64,000 nucleotides of DNA from Gracilaria domingensis. Taxonomy: Eukaryota > Rhodophyta > Florideophyceae > Gracilariales > Gracilariaceae. Positions 40,274-51,910 of the stretch are shown here, piece after piece. The DNA lies in the NCBI GenBank assembly GCA_022539475.1, contig VCMS01000084.1, positions 124,001-188,000 on the forward strand. The letters run 5' to 3'. The translations under genes were made by a program, and so were the position numbers. The notes beneath the pieces were generated by a model. That model searched no databases. It saw only the letters and a list, made by a program, of their open reading frames with translations, and had not been told where the DNA came from. Within the stretch, counting starts at the first letter, position 1, and every line of letters begins with the position of its first letter.

Positions 40274-43045
40274 CTATATCGGGAGGTCTGTAAGACCTCT
40301 ATGGGGGTGGGGCAGGACGGAGGGTCTTGTCACCATATTGTGTTCCGGTGTTACCGGTGTTGTTGACCCCGTAGCCACGGGCTCTGTACCAGACGGGGTA
40401 ACCTCAGACGAGGGTGGAGGGGCCATGACCACGCAGTCGCAGGAAATCCGCTCATGCGCGTCAGCGATCTCGACTACGACAGTGTCCGGTGCAACCGAGA
40501 TTACCTTATCGGGTCCATCCGCCACAGGCGAGAGCTTATGACGTTTGAACTTTTCAGGGTTGTAGTGTTCCTTCCGTACGAAGACATGGTTTCCCACAGT
40601 AAGTGGATCAGGGGTTCGTCCTCGCAAGCGAGCATCAAAATCACGCTTGTAAGCGGCTTGGACTTTCGCCATTGACTTTCGGGCAGCCAGTACTAACTTC
40701 TTTAGCGAGGCTTTCCATTGTTGGCGATAATCACCCACAGATGGGAAACTGCCCAAGGTAGCTTGTGATTCCAACGCCAATGGCGGAGGTGTCCTTGAAA
40801 AAACCAGTTCGAATGGAGAAATACCAGTAGTCCTGTGTACCTGCGTGTTATACGCAAAGGTTAACGCGTCAGTGTATAAGTCCCATGTTTTTGGGTGATC
40901 AGCAAGGTAAGAACGGAGGGATTCCAGCATCGTACGGTTATATAGTTCAACTTGCCTATTACATTGGGGATGGTAAGTGGTCCTGAAGAGGTTTTTCACG
41001 TCCATGATGCGGCAGACATCCTGGAAGAACTGGGATGCGAATTGCTTTGCGTTATCGGATAATAACTCCACAGGAGGACCGTACACGAAGATCCAGTGCG
41101 TGGCAAAACCCTTCGCGACTGTGAACGCGGTAATCTTCTTGAGAGGTACTATCGAAACAAGTTTCGAGAACCGATCCGTGATAACGAGAAGAAACTTGTT
41201 ACCTCTCCGAGTGATAAGAAACGGTCCGAGAATATCGATTGCCACAAATTCAAGCGGCACCCTGTCAGGGAATAGTTTCACTTTCTTGGAATTCTTCCGG
41301 AGTTTCACGCGGTTTTTCGCGCAATCGGCGCAGAAGCGTACCGTAACGTAACAAATCGTACCGTAGCGTAACAATTCACTGCCATGGCGGGCCAGTAGAA
41401 ATCTCTCCTCAAAGTGAGGTACAACTTCCTTCCACCTGCGTGGCCATCTAACTTTGCATAATGCGAAAGATGTAGGATCCTCGTTTGCAACGAGTGCCGC
41501 AACTTCTGGATGTGCCTCGACTGTCCTTACGAGATAGCTGCCGTCGTTAACCTCGAATGGGAGGGTATCTCCACCCTTAAGTCGGGCACGGCCCTTGATG
41601 CAGAACGGGTCTCCATGCTTTTCTCGGATCATTTCTTCCGGTGATACTGGGACAAAATTCCCCGGTAGGGGCTTTATAGCCTCAGTTTTGCCTGCAACAA
41701 ACAGTTCGTCGAAGTCAGCGTCCACATCGTCCCAGTCATCTGGCCAGTCGTCAATCTGCCACTCCGGGGGTTCCGGTTCATCATGGTCAACGACGAAGCA
41801 AGGAATATCATCGTCCTCGACGACCAGAGTTTCCCCATTCGTGGGTAAGCGCGAAAACGCGTCCCCCTGGGTGTTCAGGGTCCCCTTTTTGTATACGACG
41901 TCAAAGTCGAATTCCGCTAGCCGGAGCCTCCACCGCATAAGGCGGCCTGATGGATCAGAGATATTCATCAACCACCTGAACGAGAAGTGATCCGTGTACA
42001 CGGTAAAGTGCACAACTAGCAGATAGGGACGGTGGGTGGATAATGCCCATACGACTGCAAGGCACTCCTTCTCCGAAACGGAGTAGTTTCGTTCATGAAC
42101 ATTGAGCGAACGTGACCAGTACCCTATGGGTTTTCGTTCCCCTTCGGGAGTGGTTTGGAACGACGCGCAGCCTACTTGGTAGTCGCTCGAGTCCGTGTCC
42201 AAGGAGAACGGCAATCCCGGTTTTGGTAACGATAGAATCGTTGCTGACGTAACAGCCTCCTTTAAGGAGTTGAACGCTTCCGCTTCTGCGGGCGTAAAGA
42301 GCTCCAGTTTTTGTTGCTGACCTTTCCGCAAGAGAGCGTTAAGGGGACCCGCGATGTCCGAAAAGTTCGGTATAAACCGTCTGTAGACGTTGACCAACCC
42401 TAAGAAGGAGCGTAGTTCCGTCTGAGTTCGCGGTTCCTTCGCCTTGGCGAGTGACTTGACGCGAGCTTCCTCGATCGTCAGCCGTCCTGGACGGATTATG
42501 TGCTCAAGGTACTTGACGGTGTCGATGAAGAACTCACACTTTCTCAACTTGAGAGTAATTCCTGCATCACGCAGAATGGTCATCACGTCCCTGACATGGG
42601 TGAGATGATCGTCCAAACTACTGGAAAACACGATGATATCTTCAAGGTAGACGAGACAGGTCCGCCATTTGAAGTGGCTCAATGAGATGTCGATGGCACG
42701 CTGGAACATAGCGGGCGCGTTGGTTAAACCAAAAGGTACCCGCTTGAAGCAGTAGGAGCCCGAGTGGCACAGGAATGCAGTCTTATCGCAGTCTTCCTCC
42801 CTGACGGGGACTTGCCAGTATCCCCAATTGGCATCCAATGCCGTGAACACGGTAGCGTCACCGAGTAAATCGATGAACTCGTCCATACGAGGGATCAGGT
42901 AAGCGTCTCTTACCGTCACGGCATTGAGCCGGCGATAGTCGACACAGAACCTCCAGGTTCCGTCGGCCTTGAAATCCAGTACCACTGGGGATGCCAACGG
43001 CGATTGCGCGTGTTCGATAACACCTGCACCGAGCATCTTGTCCAC
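40274..43045 (-). pseudogene. Element D reverse transcriptase, RNase H and integrase
   Basis: A 923-codon open stretch. RT shows FCVDYRRLNAVT, FTALDANWGYWQ and FGLTNAPAMFQR, with an active site of YLED (normally YLDD). RNase H shows LDTDSSDYQVG, YSVSEKECLAVVWAL and VYTDHFSFRWL. The integrase zinc domain is read partly in another frame (HAGGRKLYLTLRRDFYWPAM, 41305-41502) because of small indels, then C-x2-C in FCADCAKN. The core shows D in AIDILGPF, D in LLSDNAKQF, E in RQVELYNRTM. The same frame extends upstream to 44257 through stops at 43055 and 43586. Confidence 0.85.
41337..41376. repeat. 20-bp tandem duplication inside element D integrase
   Basis: CGTACCGTAACGTAACAAAT (41337-41356) is followed by CGTACCGTAGCGTAACAATT (41357-41376). 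It lies just where the integrase zinc domain changes reading frame, so the duplication is probably the lesion responsible. Confidence 0.7.
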
Positions 43046-43054
43046 TTGGAACTG

Positions 43055-44257
43055 TTATTCCTTCCGAGCTTTCGGTCCTGCCCTGTAAGGGGGTTGTGAA
43101 ACCGGACGCGTGTTCGGTAACACATCGATACGGTGTTCAGTTGCATTAATCTCTCCAAGAGAGCCATCCCACATTGGGATAAACTCCCGTAACATGTCTC
43201 TTAGACGTTCACGGTGCGACTCCGGTACATGAACGAGATCAAGTTCTTCTAGGGCCTTCAAGGGATCAATCTTGTCGTAGATCGTGGGCTTACGCTCTTC
43301 TGTCCCTGACACAGGGTTTGGTTCCGAGTCAGTCGGTTGCTTCTCCGTTGCGACGGTAGTGGTACTCGTGGAAGCAGAAGGAATTGCGACTCCCTCCCCC
43401 TCCTTAGATGAGGCGACGTCCTCTTCGGAGGTAACTAGTCCGAGAACATCGGCAACCGTCATCTTCGTCAGAAGCATCGCGAGTGGGTGCGGTGTCACAG
43501 ACCCAATGACTTGGTTCTTCACCAGATACTGGGGGGTGCTGCCAAGGTTGGCAACTAGTATCCGAAACGGAGTATCCGGTGTGACTTACAAAACGCCATT
43601 CGCGACAGCGAGTTGGCACTTCTCGTACAACGAGGTGCGCGGTTGAATAAGCAGAAGACCGTGTTGACGGTAATTAACTGACACCATTACTTGGGAATCC
43701 GGTGGGATGCGGATCGACGCGGCGACGCGGAGCTTGGTGGACTTGCGCGACGCTGGTGCTGGGGCCTGCGCAGCAGGGAGTGGAACTTGCTTCCGCGATG
43801 ACCGCTTCAGCGGACGCCGGACGATCGGTACCGACGAACCATCGTCGAGTTCTACACGCCTGAGGCGGGGTCTGATTGCATCGAAAAACCTGTCGCAGTA
43901 ATCGCAACCCAAAATGATTGGGGCAGCCAATGACCGGCAAACGATGAAGTCGACCTTCACCACGGAGGCTTCCAAACGCACGACTAAGTCGATTGTTCCC
44001 ACCGTTGTTAACGGGTTGTTATTCGCGTCAGCGACATCAGGAAGCACGCTGCGGCGGACTCGTTCGCGCAACTGCGGTGTGAGAAGGGACTCCACGGTGA
44101 AGTTCGGACTTGCACCTGTGTCTAGTACAGTCAGGTAACGCACCATAAACTGAGGGTTCAGGCCAAGGTCAGCGGACACCTTATAGTTTCGCTTGGCCAT
44201 CACCATGATTCGGTCCGGGATCCGGTTATTCCTTACCGGTATCCACGGTCGACGCAA
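43055..44257 (-). pseudogene. Element D protease and RT leader
   Basis: Frame 43586-44257 carries the retropepsin motif LTVLDTGASPNF and the later LLGCD-type turn (IILGCDYCDRFFDAI). It matures the polyprotein. Frame 43055-43522, in the same phase, is the acidic linker leading to RT (RLRDMLREFIPMWDGSLG, TRPVSQPPYRAGPKARKE). Stops at 43586 and 43055 interrupt the frame. Confidence 0.8.
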
Positions 44258-44394
44258 AACACCGAGGTGTTCCGAATCCGCGTCTGAGGCGTCTATCCTC
44301 TAGAGGACTTTCAGCGGGGAGCGATGCAACGACGCCTCGGGCGTCAACAGCCTCAACTCTGAGGACGCCTCTCCCGAAAGGGAGACTCCCTCGT

Positions 44395-46617
44395 TCAGTT
44401 TCTCTGAACTTCTGCCTGCGGCGCCCGCTCAGGTTCCTCGCCTACGAGTGCTTGGGCTCGTCGGCAGTGGGGTCCCGCGTTAGCGGTATGTAGTTCGGCA
44501 GCATGCCGAGGGTTTGGATGCACGGGTGGTGCTCGGACATTCCGCTGGGGCGGCGATGCTGCGACAGCGTGAGAGAAGTCCGTCTTCGCACGCAAGTACG
44601 ACGTCATTTGGACGGTTTTCTTCTCTTCTGGAGTCAAAGTTTCATAGTTCACCGTAACCATGAACACATCCTTCAACTTCATCGAGAGGAGGCACTGCGG
44701 CGAAATGCGACCATGCGTGTGGCAAAGGTGGCAGATTGTCGTTGCTATTCCCGAACGCGGGTTACTATTCCGAGCATCGGTGAACCCTACCATAGGGCGG
44801 GCGTCCTTCCATCCAGGCCGTTGAAAACGGGTTGCTCCGTTCGCGTACGGGATTCTCGATCCGTTCACACGGTTTGTATCTGCGTAAAGCAGCGTGCCGT
44901 CCCGGGCGGTATCGGAGGAGGCATCCGTCGTCGACGGTAGTTCCGTAGTTGAGATGGAACTCTGGCCTTTCTGGGCCAACTGGACGTTGTCATACTCCTG
45001 TGGGGGGGCCTCGCTCGCGAGCAGCGACAAAGATGGCGAGCCATTCTCCATCACCAACGCCTTGGCGGACTTCGACCTGAGAACAGAACCTCGTGCACGC
45101 AGTGTATCACCCTCCGCTCGAGCATACTGGACCAGCTCGAGGTAGGTAATCTTCCGCTTATCCTCGCGGTAACGGGAGACCACGGTTTTGATGGCCGGGT
45201 CGAGGCCGACGACGAGCATCGTACAACGTTTTCCTGCGGGGTAGACATTACCACAACGGTGGAAGGCCTTGTTTAGGCGTACCGAGTAATCAGTTTCCGT
45301 CTCTCCATACTTCTGCCGGGTGTCCCGGAGTGCCAGGATGGCCGAGCTGATTGCATCGTTGGTGTTCTATGAGCGCAGCAAGTACTGGACTGCTTCCGGC
45401 CAGCACGTAACCCCTCCTTCGGAGGCACGAGATGAGCCTCTTACAGAGTTGAATTGGTCTTCGGCCACTCCCCATAAGAAATACGGTAATGCAATGTAGG
45501 CCTGGCCTTCGTTCATCCCGAGAACATCAGCCTCCCCCACAAAACGGGCAAGAAAATCAAGTACGAGGACTGGGTCGTTTCCAGAAAAAGTCTGGTTACG
45601 CAGTGAGAGCTAAATACGGCGGATGCAGTCCTTCATCTTTCCCGTCCCACGGGGTGTGTGATCCAATGAGGAATCCTCCAAACGGTAATACCGGTATGAA
45701 AGTAACTTCCGATACATCGGGTTCGTTGGCTTCAGCTCCTTCAGCAGGGAGTGCTTCCTTCCCTTTGACCGGGTATGAACAACACCTTTGGTAACCGATG
45801 ACCGCTTAGAGCGTGATGAATGCCCTGCACGACCATCGTCGATGGAAGACTCTGACGAGTCAGAACTTTCCGATTCATTCGGAGCGTCAGCTGACGTACT
45901 CGAATCCGAGTCGGAGTACTGATTGTGCTCCTTGACCTTCCGCCTGCGGCGTGATTTGTCCCGACCGGTGTTCTTGTCACGGTGCGACAATGCAACCGGC
46001 TCCGGCGTAATGGCGAGTTCCGCGACAGCGGCCTTCTCCAACGTCTCCAGACGGCTTCAAATACGATCGAATCGGGTTTCAACTCCTTCCATGAAGGCAG
46101 CGGGTCCTCCAATGCATTACAGCACGGAGTTGACATCGGACTGTAGGGTACGGAGATCCTTTGCGACATTCTTCACAGGGAATATGCGGACTTCCTCCGG
46201 GAGCGTCCGGACTTCTCCCGCGGGGGAATCATGGGCTCCCATAAGGGAATTGTGGGCAGCTCGCAGCATGCGAACGTGCTCTCCTAAGGTTGCGCCCTGG
46301 GGGTTTTTAACCTTCTCCCGACGAGGATGAGACGCCTCGGCGGTAGCCTTCACCTGCCCAGCGGAAGCCCATTCGGCAACGGCAGATTCCGGAGCAATCC
46401 CATCAGTCGGAGGGATCAACGAGGAAAAACGGAAGTGTCCCGCATGCCGGTGGGTGAGACATCCGCGAAGACGGCCTGTTACCCAGGGTAGATCCAAAAC
46501 GAACTGGAATCCTCGAAGGAGGCCGACCATCCGTCGAAGTACCACCGTTGGTGGAACGACTGCGAGTGATCGCAGGCTCCGCATCGGAGGGCTTCCGAGG
46601 CATCGGTATCCAACCAA
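44395..46617 (-). pseudogene. Element D gag
   Basis: About 741 codons in one frame with several stops. N-terminal part 46117-46617; a Ser/Asp-rich and basic stretch at 45610-46041 (SDSDSSTSADAPNESESSDS); a gag core around 45450-45600 (FSGNDPVLVLDFLARFVGEA); and a C-terminal part 44395-45219 with a degenerate zinc knuckle CHLCHTHGRISPQC, where the expected His is Arg. Pol is in a different frame, so a frameshift at the gag-pol border, natural or mutational, is implied. Confidence 0.75.
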
Positions 46618-46718
46618 CCGTTACATGGGAACTTCCAAAAGAAAACGCACCACAAAGAGGGTACACAAGAGTGAGTCAACCTTTGTAAGTTCTAAGATTC
46701 TAAATCGGGAAAACACTT

Positions 46719-47458
46719 TGTAGTGCAATGCCTGCAAGCAGGAAAACACCACGAAGACGTTCGAAATCTTCCTCTACAGAGAGCAACCCAGAGAACAGAG
46801 CCTCTCTGGAATGGCACGAAAAGCCGGGTGTAAGACCGGGGCCAAACCGTCACGACGGGGCGATGAGAGTGGAGCGGAGAAAGGTGACTCGCACACGAAT
46901 GTAGTAGCCTCGAAAGAGGGACGAAACCACAGAGTGGGGAAAGAGAAAGAGAGGAAAAGAGACAGAAAGAAGAGAGGTACGGCGTATCGCCGGGGTATTC
47001 CCTATACAGGGTCAAAGAAGAAAATAGATGGGTATAATCCTCTTAAAGTTGAATTCTGTGGGGACGCAGGGTGGATAGCCGCACCGTTACAACGGGGATT
47101 CCCTCCGACAAGAAGTTGTGCACCGCCGAGGGCGAGAGTGGCTAGAGCCAAGATCCGTGAGCTAAGATCACCCTGTTTGGAGCACTTTACTGGTGCGACG
47201 GCGGCGACGCCGTCGCACTAAGTAGCGTCCTCACGAAAATTAATAAACAGTATTAACTAAACCTCCCTCTAATTGTGGCAACCGCCCACGTGTAGTGGCC
47301 AACCTCCCTTCAGCGCCACCGTGTCCCACGTGTTCGAAGCATCTCAATAGCAACCACTAGTAACTTCTAGTCATATACTGGTGTGTACCAGGCAAACCCG
47401 TAAACGGGAAATATGACTAAGTCCAGTCAGAATCCTCATAAATGAGCGTTGCACTACA
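46719..47458 (-). repeat. Element D 5' LTR
   Basis: 740 bp, matching 35851-36588 with many substitutions. The 26-base hairpin (47193-47218) is identical to that of the other LTR. Left of it no obvious tRNA-complementary primer site was recognised. Confidence 0.9.
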
Positions 47459-47491
47459 TTTATAATGTAATTTGACTATTAAGAGTGTTTT

Positions 47492-48178
47492 CTAAGTGAA
47501 CTTCTTGCTCAGAAGCTTCTTTTGCTTTAAGTGCGCTTGGCTGCTATAATGCACTTTTAAGTCGTGTGCTTCGCTGAACTTCCTGTCACAAATCTTACAA
47601 AACATGTACCTTTTCTGATATTCAGCGCGGCGGGCAACTCGGTGATGCGCGCCTCCTCTCAGATGAATTTTCAAATGACGTTGGCTGCCGAGGCTCTTGT
47701 CACACGTTTTACACCTAAAAAGTTTTGATTTTTTGTGTTTCTGAGAACGGCACCTCTGAGCCTGGGTTACGACACGTGCAATACGTATAGCACGTTGCTT
47801 GGTGAGTGGTGTGGGTACGCCAGAAATGTTCTCCGCGGAAGGATGTCGGTTAGCAATGGCTCCAGCAAGGCTGTTGTCAGGGCCTGGCTGTGCCTCCAGA
47901 GTATCTCCTCGGTCCATGTCCAGGGGCACTACTGGTTTATTTGTTGTCTTTGCCGTCTGTGTAGTCGTTGTGATTCGTTTTCCCGAACGTATAGTGATCC
48001 TGGTAGTAATTGTGAGAGTAGAACTGGCGTTTCCGTTTTCTTTTCCTCCGTTTGCTTGCCTCAGTCGCTTGGGTTCCGGTGTGCTTTCTGTTTCCAGATC
48101 TAAAACTGAGCACGAGGTGTGCCTTCTGTTAGTGGTAGACACTGAATGTAAGTAAATGGTAAGTTGTGTTACACTCAA
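47492..48178 (-). CDS. C2H2 zinc-finger protein in the element C leader
   Basis: An uninterrupted 228-residue frame. Residues about 25-150 are Thr/Ser-rich and basic (KRITTTTQTAKTTNKP). Two zinc fingers close to the C-terminus are both C-x2-C-x12-H-x5-H: CKTC to HLRGGAH and CKIC to HYSSQAH (about residues 165-220). It should bind nucleic acid. It lies between the 5' LTR of element C and the element D insertion, i.e. before gag on the same strand. Copia elements normally have no ORF there. It could be an accessory gene of C, a captured host gene, or the remains of a third insertion. It is the most intact frame of element C. Confidence 0.65.
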   Translation of the reverse strand: MSVTQLTIYLHSVSTTNRRHTSCSVLDLETESTPEPKRLRQANGGKENGNASSTLTITTRITIRSGKRITTTTQTAKTTNKPVVPLDMDRGDTLEAQPGPDNSLAGAIANRHPSAENISGVPTPLTKQRAIRIARVVTQAQRCRSQKHKKSKLFRCKTCDKSLGSQRHLKIHLRGGAHHRVARRAEYQKRYMFCKICDRKFSEAHDLKVHYSSQAHLKQKKLLSKKFT

Positions 48179-48453
48179 AGTCTTAAAGTCGATATTGAAA
48201 CGCGCTTTTATTAGAGCTAGTTGGCCAACTTAACGAAGTTGTAGCGTAGCACCCTTTGTTAAATATCCAACGGAAAAGTAACAAAAGATGTTAGAGGCCA
48301 CTCAGCACTATTCAGGTTCCAAGTTATCACGTAGTTGCAGTTGATAGCCGCCAGTTTGTTTCTTTGTTGATATTTTCGGCAAATTTGAAATCGCGTGCAG
48401 TGTTGAAAGATTGGTTGATGTTGCAGAGCGATAGCTGGTTCTTTAGTGGCGAA

Positions 48454-48697
48454 TGTAGTGCAGCTTATAAAGAAGTTGAAGAAGTGGCTATTTTTCTGTT
48501 TACTGACTGTCTACTTTGTCACAGGATGCTAAGCGCTGAGTTTTGCGCTTTTTATACTGCCTACTTCTACGTTACCTCTCCTAAGTAAGGTTCATTCATT
48601 ACCTCTCCCAACCCGTATTATTTCTCGGCGTCTTTGCATTCGAGCATAATGCAATTCAGCTTCGTTGCATTACTCAGCATTCTTCGTAACTTTCACA
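48454..48697 (-). repeat. Element C 5' LTR
   Basis: 244 bp. On the minus strand it begins TGTGAAAGTTACGAAG and ends GCTGCACTACA. Equal in length to the 3' LTR at 30542-30785. Confidence 0.75.
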
Positions 48698-50450
48698 GAA
48701 TGCGCCACGACATGCTCGTATTTGGAACGCGCGTGCCGAATGAAAAAAAATGACGATGACAAATCATTAGAGCATTCGCACGTCGAGGGTTCAAAAGAAT
48801 CAACCAAAAGGCTTTGATTCTGAAAAACGCAGAGCGGGATTTTTTTTGGTTTGGACTTGAACCAAAATTCGAGCAAAACCAAATTTTCGAACTAATCTGG
48901 CCCAGTTGGCTGTGAAAATTGGTTTGGTTCTGTGCCCAGATCTGGGCCTACATCCGCGGTAGAAGAGACCGCGTTTTGATTCTTGTTCATTTATCCCACA
49001 AGAGAGGCCTTAATAGCGCCTTCCGTCGGACGACAGCAGATTTGGAACGCATGCTTTTGCACGCTCGGGAGAACTGCCGCTGTCTGAGTGTGTTTAATGA
49101 AAATATGCATGATGTACGCAATTGGCGGTTCTCGCCCAGGAGGATCCTCACAAGAACGACCAAAGAGGCTAAAATTAGTTGTGCTTTGCACGCTTGTGAG
49201 CTGTGTTTTAAGTGAATCACTTAGTGATTTTAATCTGAATCAGAAATCTGTAACAGATAATCTCAGATTTTCTGTTTAAACACTGATTGAACCCGCAAAG
49301 CACCATTTTGCACGCCCGCGCATTGCTGCACCAACAGCACTTTTCCTTGTCAATGTAAGCTTGTCAAGTTAGTACAAAGTTTGTAGTACAAGTTGTAATT
49401 TTAAATTACAGCTAACTCTGGACGTCATTTTGGTGGCAAACGACGCGGGTGTTTACAGACCCTTACACTTGCCTCTCGTAGCAGAAAGAAAGTCACGGTA
49501 GAACAACCAGCCACTCAAAAGAGACCAACGTGGGTCCAGAATCCACCAAAGAAATAAACGTAGTATGCCCAGGGGAAGATCCCAGGGCAAAGAAAGGAAA
49601 AGGACAAACTAGTGGTTGGACAACCACCAGTCAAGAGAAAACGAACAACGGACAACAACAAACTGCACGCGAATTCTGCAGCCAAACTTATCTCTGCGCG
49701 TCCAGAGACAAGCGTATAGACTTCCTACGAGACGTCCCAAGGAGAGTTACTAACTGAAGATAAGTCTTCACTCTATGCCCAAGCTAGTCTCTCGCAGAAG
49801 ACGTGACGCGGCGCTCAACTAAAATCCCAACGGACAGCTTCCCGTCCAGCAACTAGGTCCGTGTAGCACCAGGTCTCTCGACCGACACCGTTATCCGAGC
49901 TGAAGCTCCGGTGGGGCTCACTGACGACAAAGAAGCCTTTGGTACACGCCACCCGATTCCCGTCCACGCCTAAGGCGCTTCGACCGGTACTGGGATTAAG
50001 ATGAGAAGAGCAGTGCTCGCACGAAACGCGCAAACACAAAAGATGTTAGAAAGGCACAGAGGCCTAAACGCAGTAATAACTTACTTAGATGCACTGCCCA
50101 AAGGTATTGGGTAAGGTTGATAGAATAATAAAAGGTGATGCACGCAATGTTGTCTTGGGTCGAGACACCGTCTGGCGTCTTGATGACCCTTTATATAGAG
50201 TTCTGAACCCTTCTAATAGGTTCAGAAATGCAATAACGCACTATAGTTACTATATTAACGCAGTGCTACTCCTACATGTAGAATAGTAGGCACCACCTGA
50301 GTGCAGAGAGCGCCCATTGGCTGATTTAGCACACGTGGAGTTGCGTCGAAGCAATCCACGTGTGCCAAGTCACGTTGGGCATTCTGCTGTACGAACAGGT
50401 ATGCAAAGCCAATGCATAATTACAATGTAGAATAACGCATAAAGCGACAT
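48698..50450. other. Unassigned stretch with a possible LTR/primer-site junction
   Basis: No convincing gene. At about 49424-49450 the sequence GACGTCA followed by TTTTGGTGGCAAACGACG resembles an LTR end followed by a TGG-type primer site, with a short open frame after it (49530-49757). No second LTR or pol domain was found. Short diverged inverted repeats (AAACCAAATTTTC near 48877, GAAAATTGGTTT near 48914) lie in 48870-48930. Confidence 0.3.
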
Positions 50451-50486
50451 CAATGCAGATCACAGCAGTCCCACTTCACACTAACT

Positions 50487-50555
50487 ACGTGTCCACGATA
50501 TTTCGTACCGAGAAAGCAAGACTTGTTTTCTTTGTACGAAATATCGTGGACACGT
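50487..50555. repeat. Perfect 22-bp inverted repeat with 25-base loop
   Basis: The arms 50487-50508 (ACGTGTCCACGATATTTCGT then AC) and 50534-50555 are exact reverse complements. The sequence lies inside a short plus-strand ORF (50453-50671) that is otherwise unremarkable. As RNA it would form a stable hairpin of small-RNA-precursor size. As DNA it may be the two ends of a tiny element. Confidence 0.85.
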
Positions 50556-50689
50556 GGAAAGTTGATGGGCAACTCGCAGTGGCCGCCGGTCACGGGAGAA
50601 CGCGGAGGCGCATTGCTCTTACCGTGGATCAGCTGAGAAATGCGGGAAATTTTAAAAGAACACATATGTAAAGGAATTTTTACCAAAAT

Positions 50690-51552
50690 GACGGTTTGTA
50701 AGAGTATAAAAACCTAACTGACAGGTTCAATAGTAAAATGACATAAGGTAAGGTAGATAAAACTTTCGTAAGGTTTTCTCACGTGAGAAGCATAACACCA
50801 GCACGTAACTTTATCGTTGCGGCCTTATTTGTCAAGGATATGTATCTCAGTACTCCGTGAATCTTGTATTGTTCTTCAACACATCACACAACATATCGTG
50901 ATGTGTGTTATGTTATCCTTGATGACTAATTTCAACTTCTTGAGACTAAAAGAAAATGACAAAGTTTTTATTGCGACTCTAAGCTCAGGGTAGAATTTGT
51001 CTATGAGAGTAATTTGTACGTGAAATGTAACAAATTGACAATGTGGAGTAAAAGATATTTGAACTCTCATCTCGTTGACTTCAAAGAAAAACTGCAACTT
51101 CTGTGTTTTAAATATGGTTCATTTTCAGAGGTCAAACTGTTGCGTTCATGAAAGAAGCACAATAAGGTAACAAGTAAATTAGATATCTTAGATGGACCTT
51201 AATTCTAACCCAGAAGCTCGGGTCTCAAAACTGTGATGTTATCAAAGTTATCATCACAACTTAGCATGATAACTCTGATGTTCTCATGGGATAACTTTGT
51301 AGTTATCATTAAAATAATTCTGAGGGAATTGTCGTGGGAGTTCTTCTTTTGGACCGCTTGTGTACTGTGCACCGTTTGATTTTTCCTCACAACAATGCTT
51401 TTCTCTGAATTGTTGTAAGTTATATATATAAAACAACTTACTCGAAATGAAGTTCAACTCTTCACTTATATGCATGCCACACAGGAGATGTTTTATTTTT
51501 AAATGCTTTTAGTTTCGGCATTTCCCGCGTTTCCCAGCGCGTACCATAAGTA
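50690..51552. other. AT-rich, no supportable gene
   Basis: Short ORFs only. A small inverted repeat near 50878-50909 (ACACATCAC and GTGATGTGT) and repeated TTATCA blocks near 51238-51310 are visible. No coding or RNA gene is recognised. Confidence 0.4.
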
Positions 51553-51910
51553 CATGTACCTTTGTACGGGTTCGTCGAGGAGAACTTCGTCGTCCGATCA
51601 TTCGCTTCCATCGCTTTCTCGCCTTTCACGGTGCCCACCGACAGCTCGCGGAAGGAGAGATAGTCAGCCCTTTGAACATCGATGGCCGCCCACAAGCTTG
51701 CCTTGTGCTCCCCGTTCCTTCGCTCGTCTGCCCACCATCGTAAACGACGGCGCGGAACGCATGCGGTACCACACTCTTGCTTACCCAATTCACTCCCTCT
51801 GACAGGGTCTGTCCCTGCGACAGAGTACCTGGTCCATCCCGCACGTCGATGTGAAACGGCAAACGACGGGATGGATTCATCGATGAGGAACGAGTGCAGA
51901 TTGTCACCAT
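51462..51910 (-). pseudogene. Frameshifted copy of the 3822-4181 ORF
   Basis: The first part (51910 down to about 51745) follows the copy-1 protein from MVTICTRSSSMNPSRR, then a one-base deletion (CTGCCCACC for CTGCACCACC) moves the reading into another frame, which continues at 51462-51788. Confidence 0.5.

Larger units (their letters stand above)
35846..47463 (-). mobile_element. Element D: Ty3/gypsy chromovirus inserted in element C
   Basis: Two LTRs (35851-36588 and 46719-47458) with ends TGTAGTGCAA and TTGCACTACA enclose a minus-strand gag, protease, RT, RNase H, integrase and chromodomain, plus a long plus-strand ORF next to the 3' LTR. Flanks TTTAC (35846-35850) and TTTAT (47459-47463) are a probable 5-bp target duplication with one change. 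On the minus strand a purine tract AAGAAGGAGAATA precedes the 3' LTR. LTRs differ at about a tenth of positions and all frames contain stops, so the copy is old and dead. Confidence 0.9.
30542..48697 (-). mobile_element. Element C: copia (GalEa-like) element split by element D
   Basis: Two 244-bp direct repeats of equal length (30542-30785 and 48454-48697) bound a minus-strand copia element: 5' LTR at the right, leader with a zinc-finger ORF, gag, protease, integrase, RT, RNase H, 3' LTR at the left. The gypsy element D (35851-47458) is inserted in the leader between the zinc-finger ORF and gag. Minus D, C is about 6.5 kb. LTRs differ at roughly a tenth of positions and frames carry stops, so it is dead. 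No matching target duplication is visible (GTGTG against GAATG). RT and RNase H style (for example DSKSLFDVI, AEKRLLIDI) resembles GalEa-type copia. Confidence 0.7.

Noticed and set aside
49424-50300. A further LTR element starting with LTR end and primer site near 49430
   Set aside because: Only the short GACGTCA/TTTTGGTGGCAAACG junction is suggestive. No second LTR and no gag or pol domain were found.
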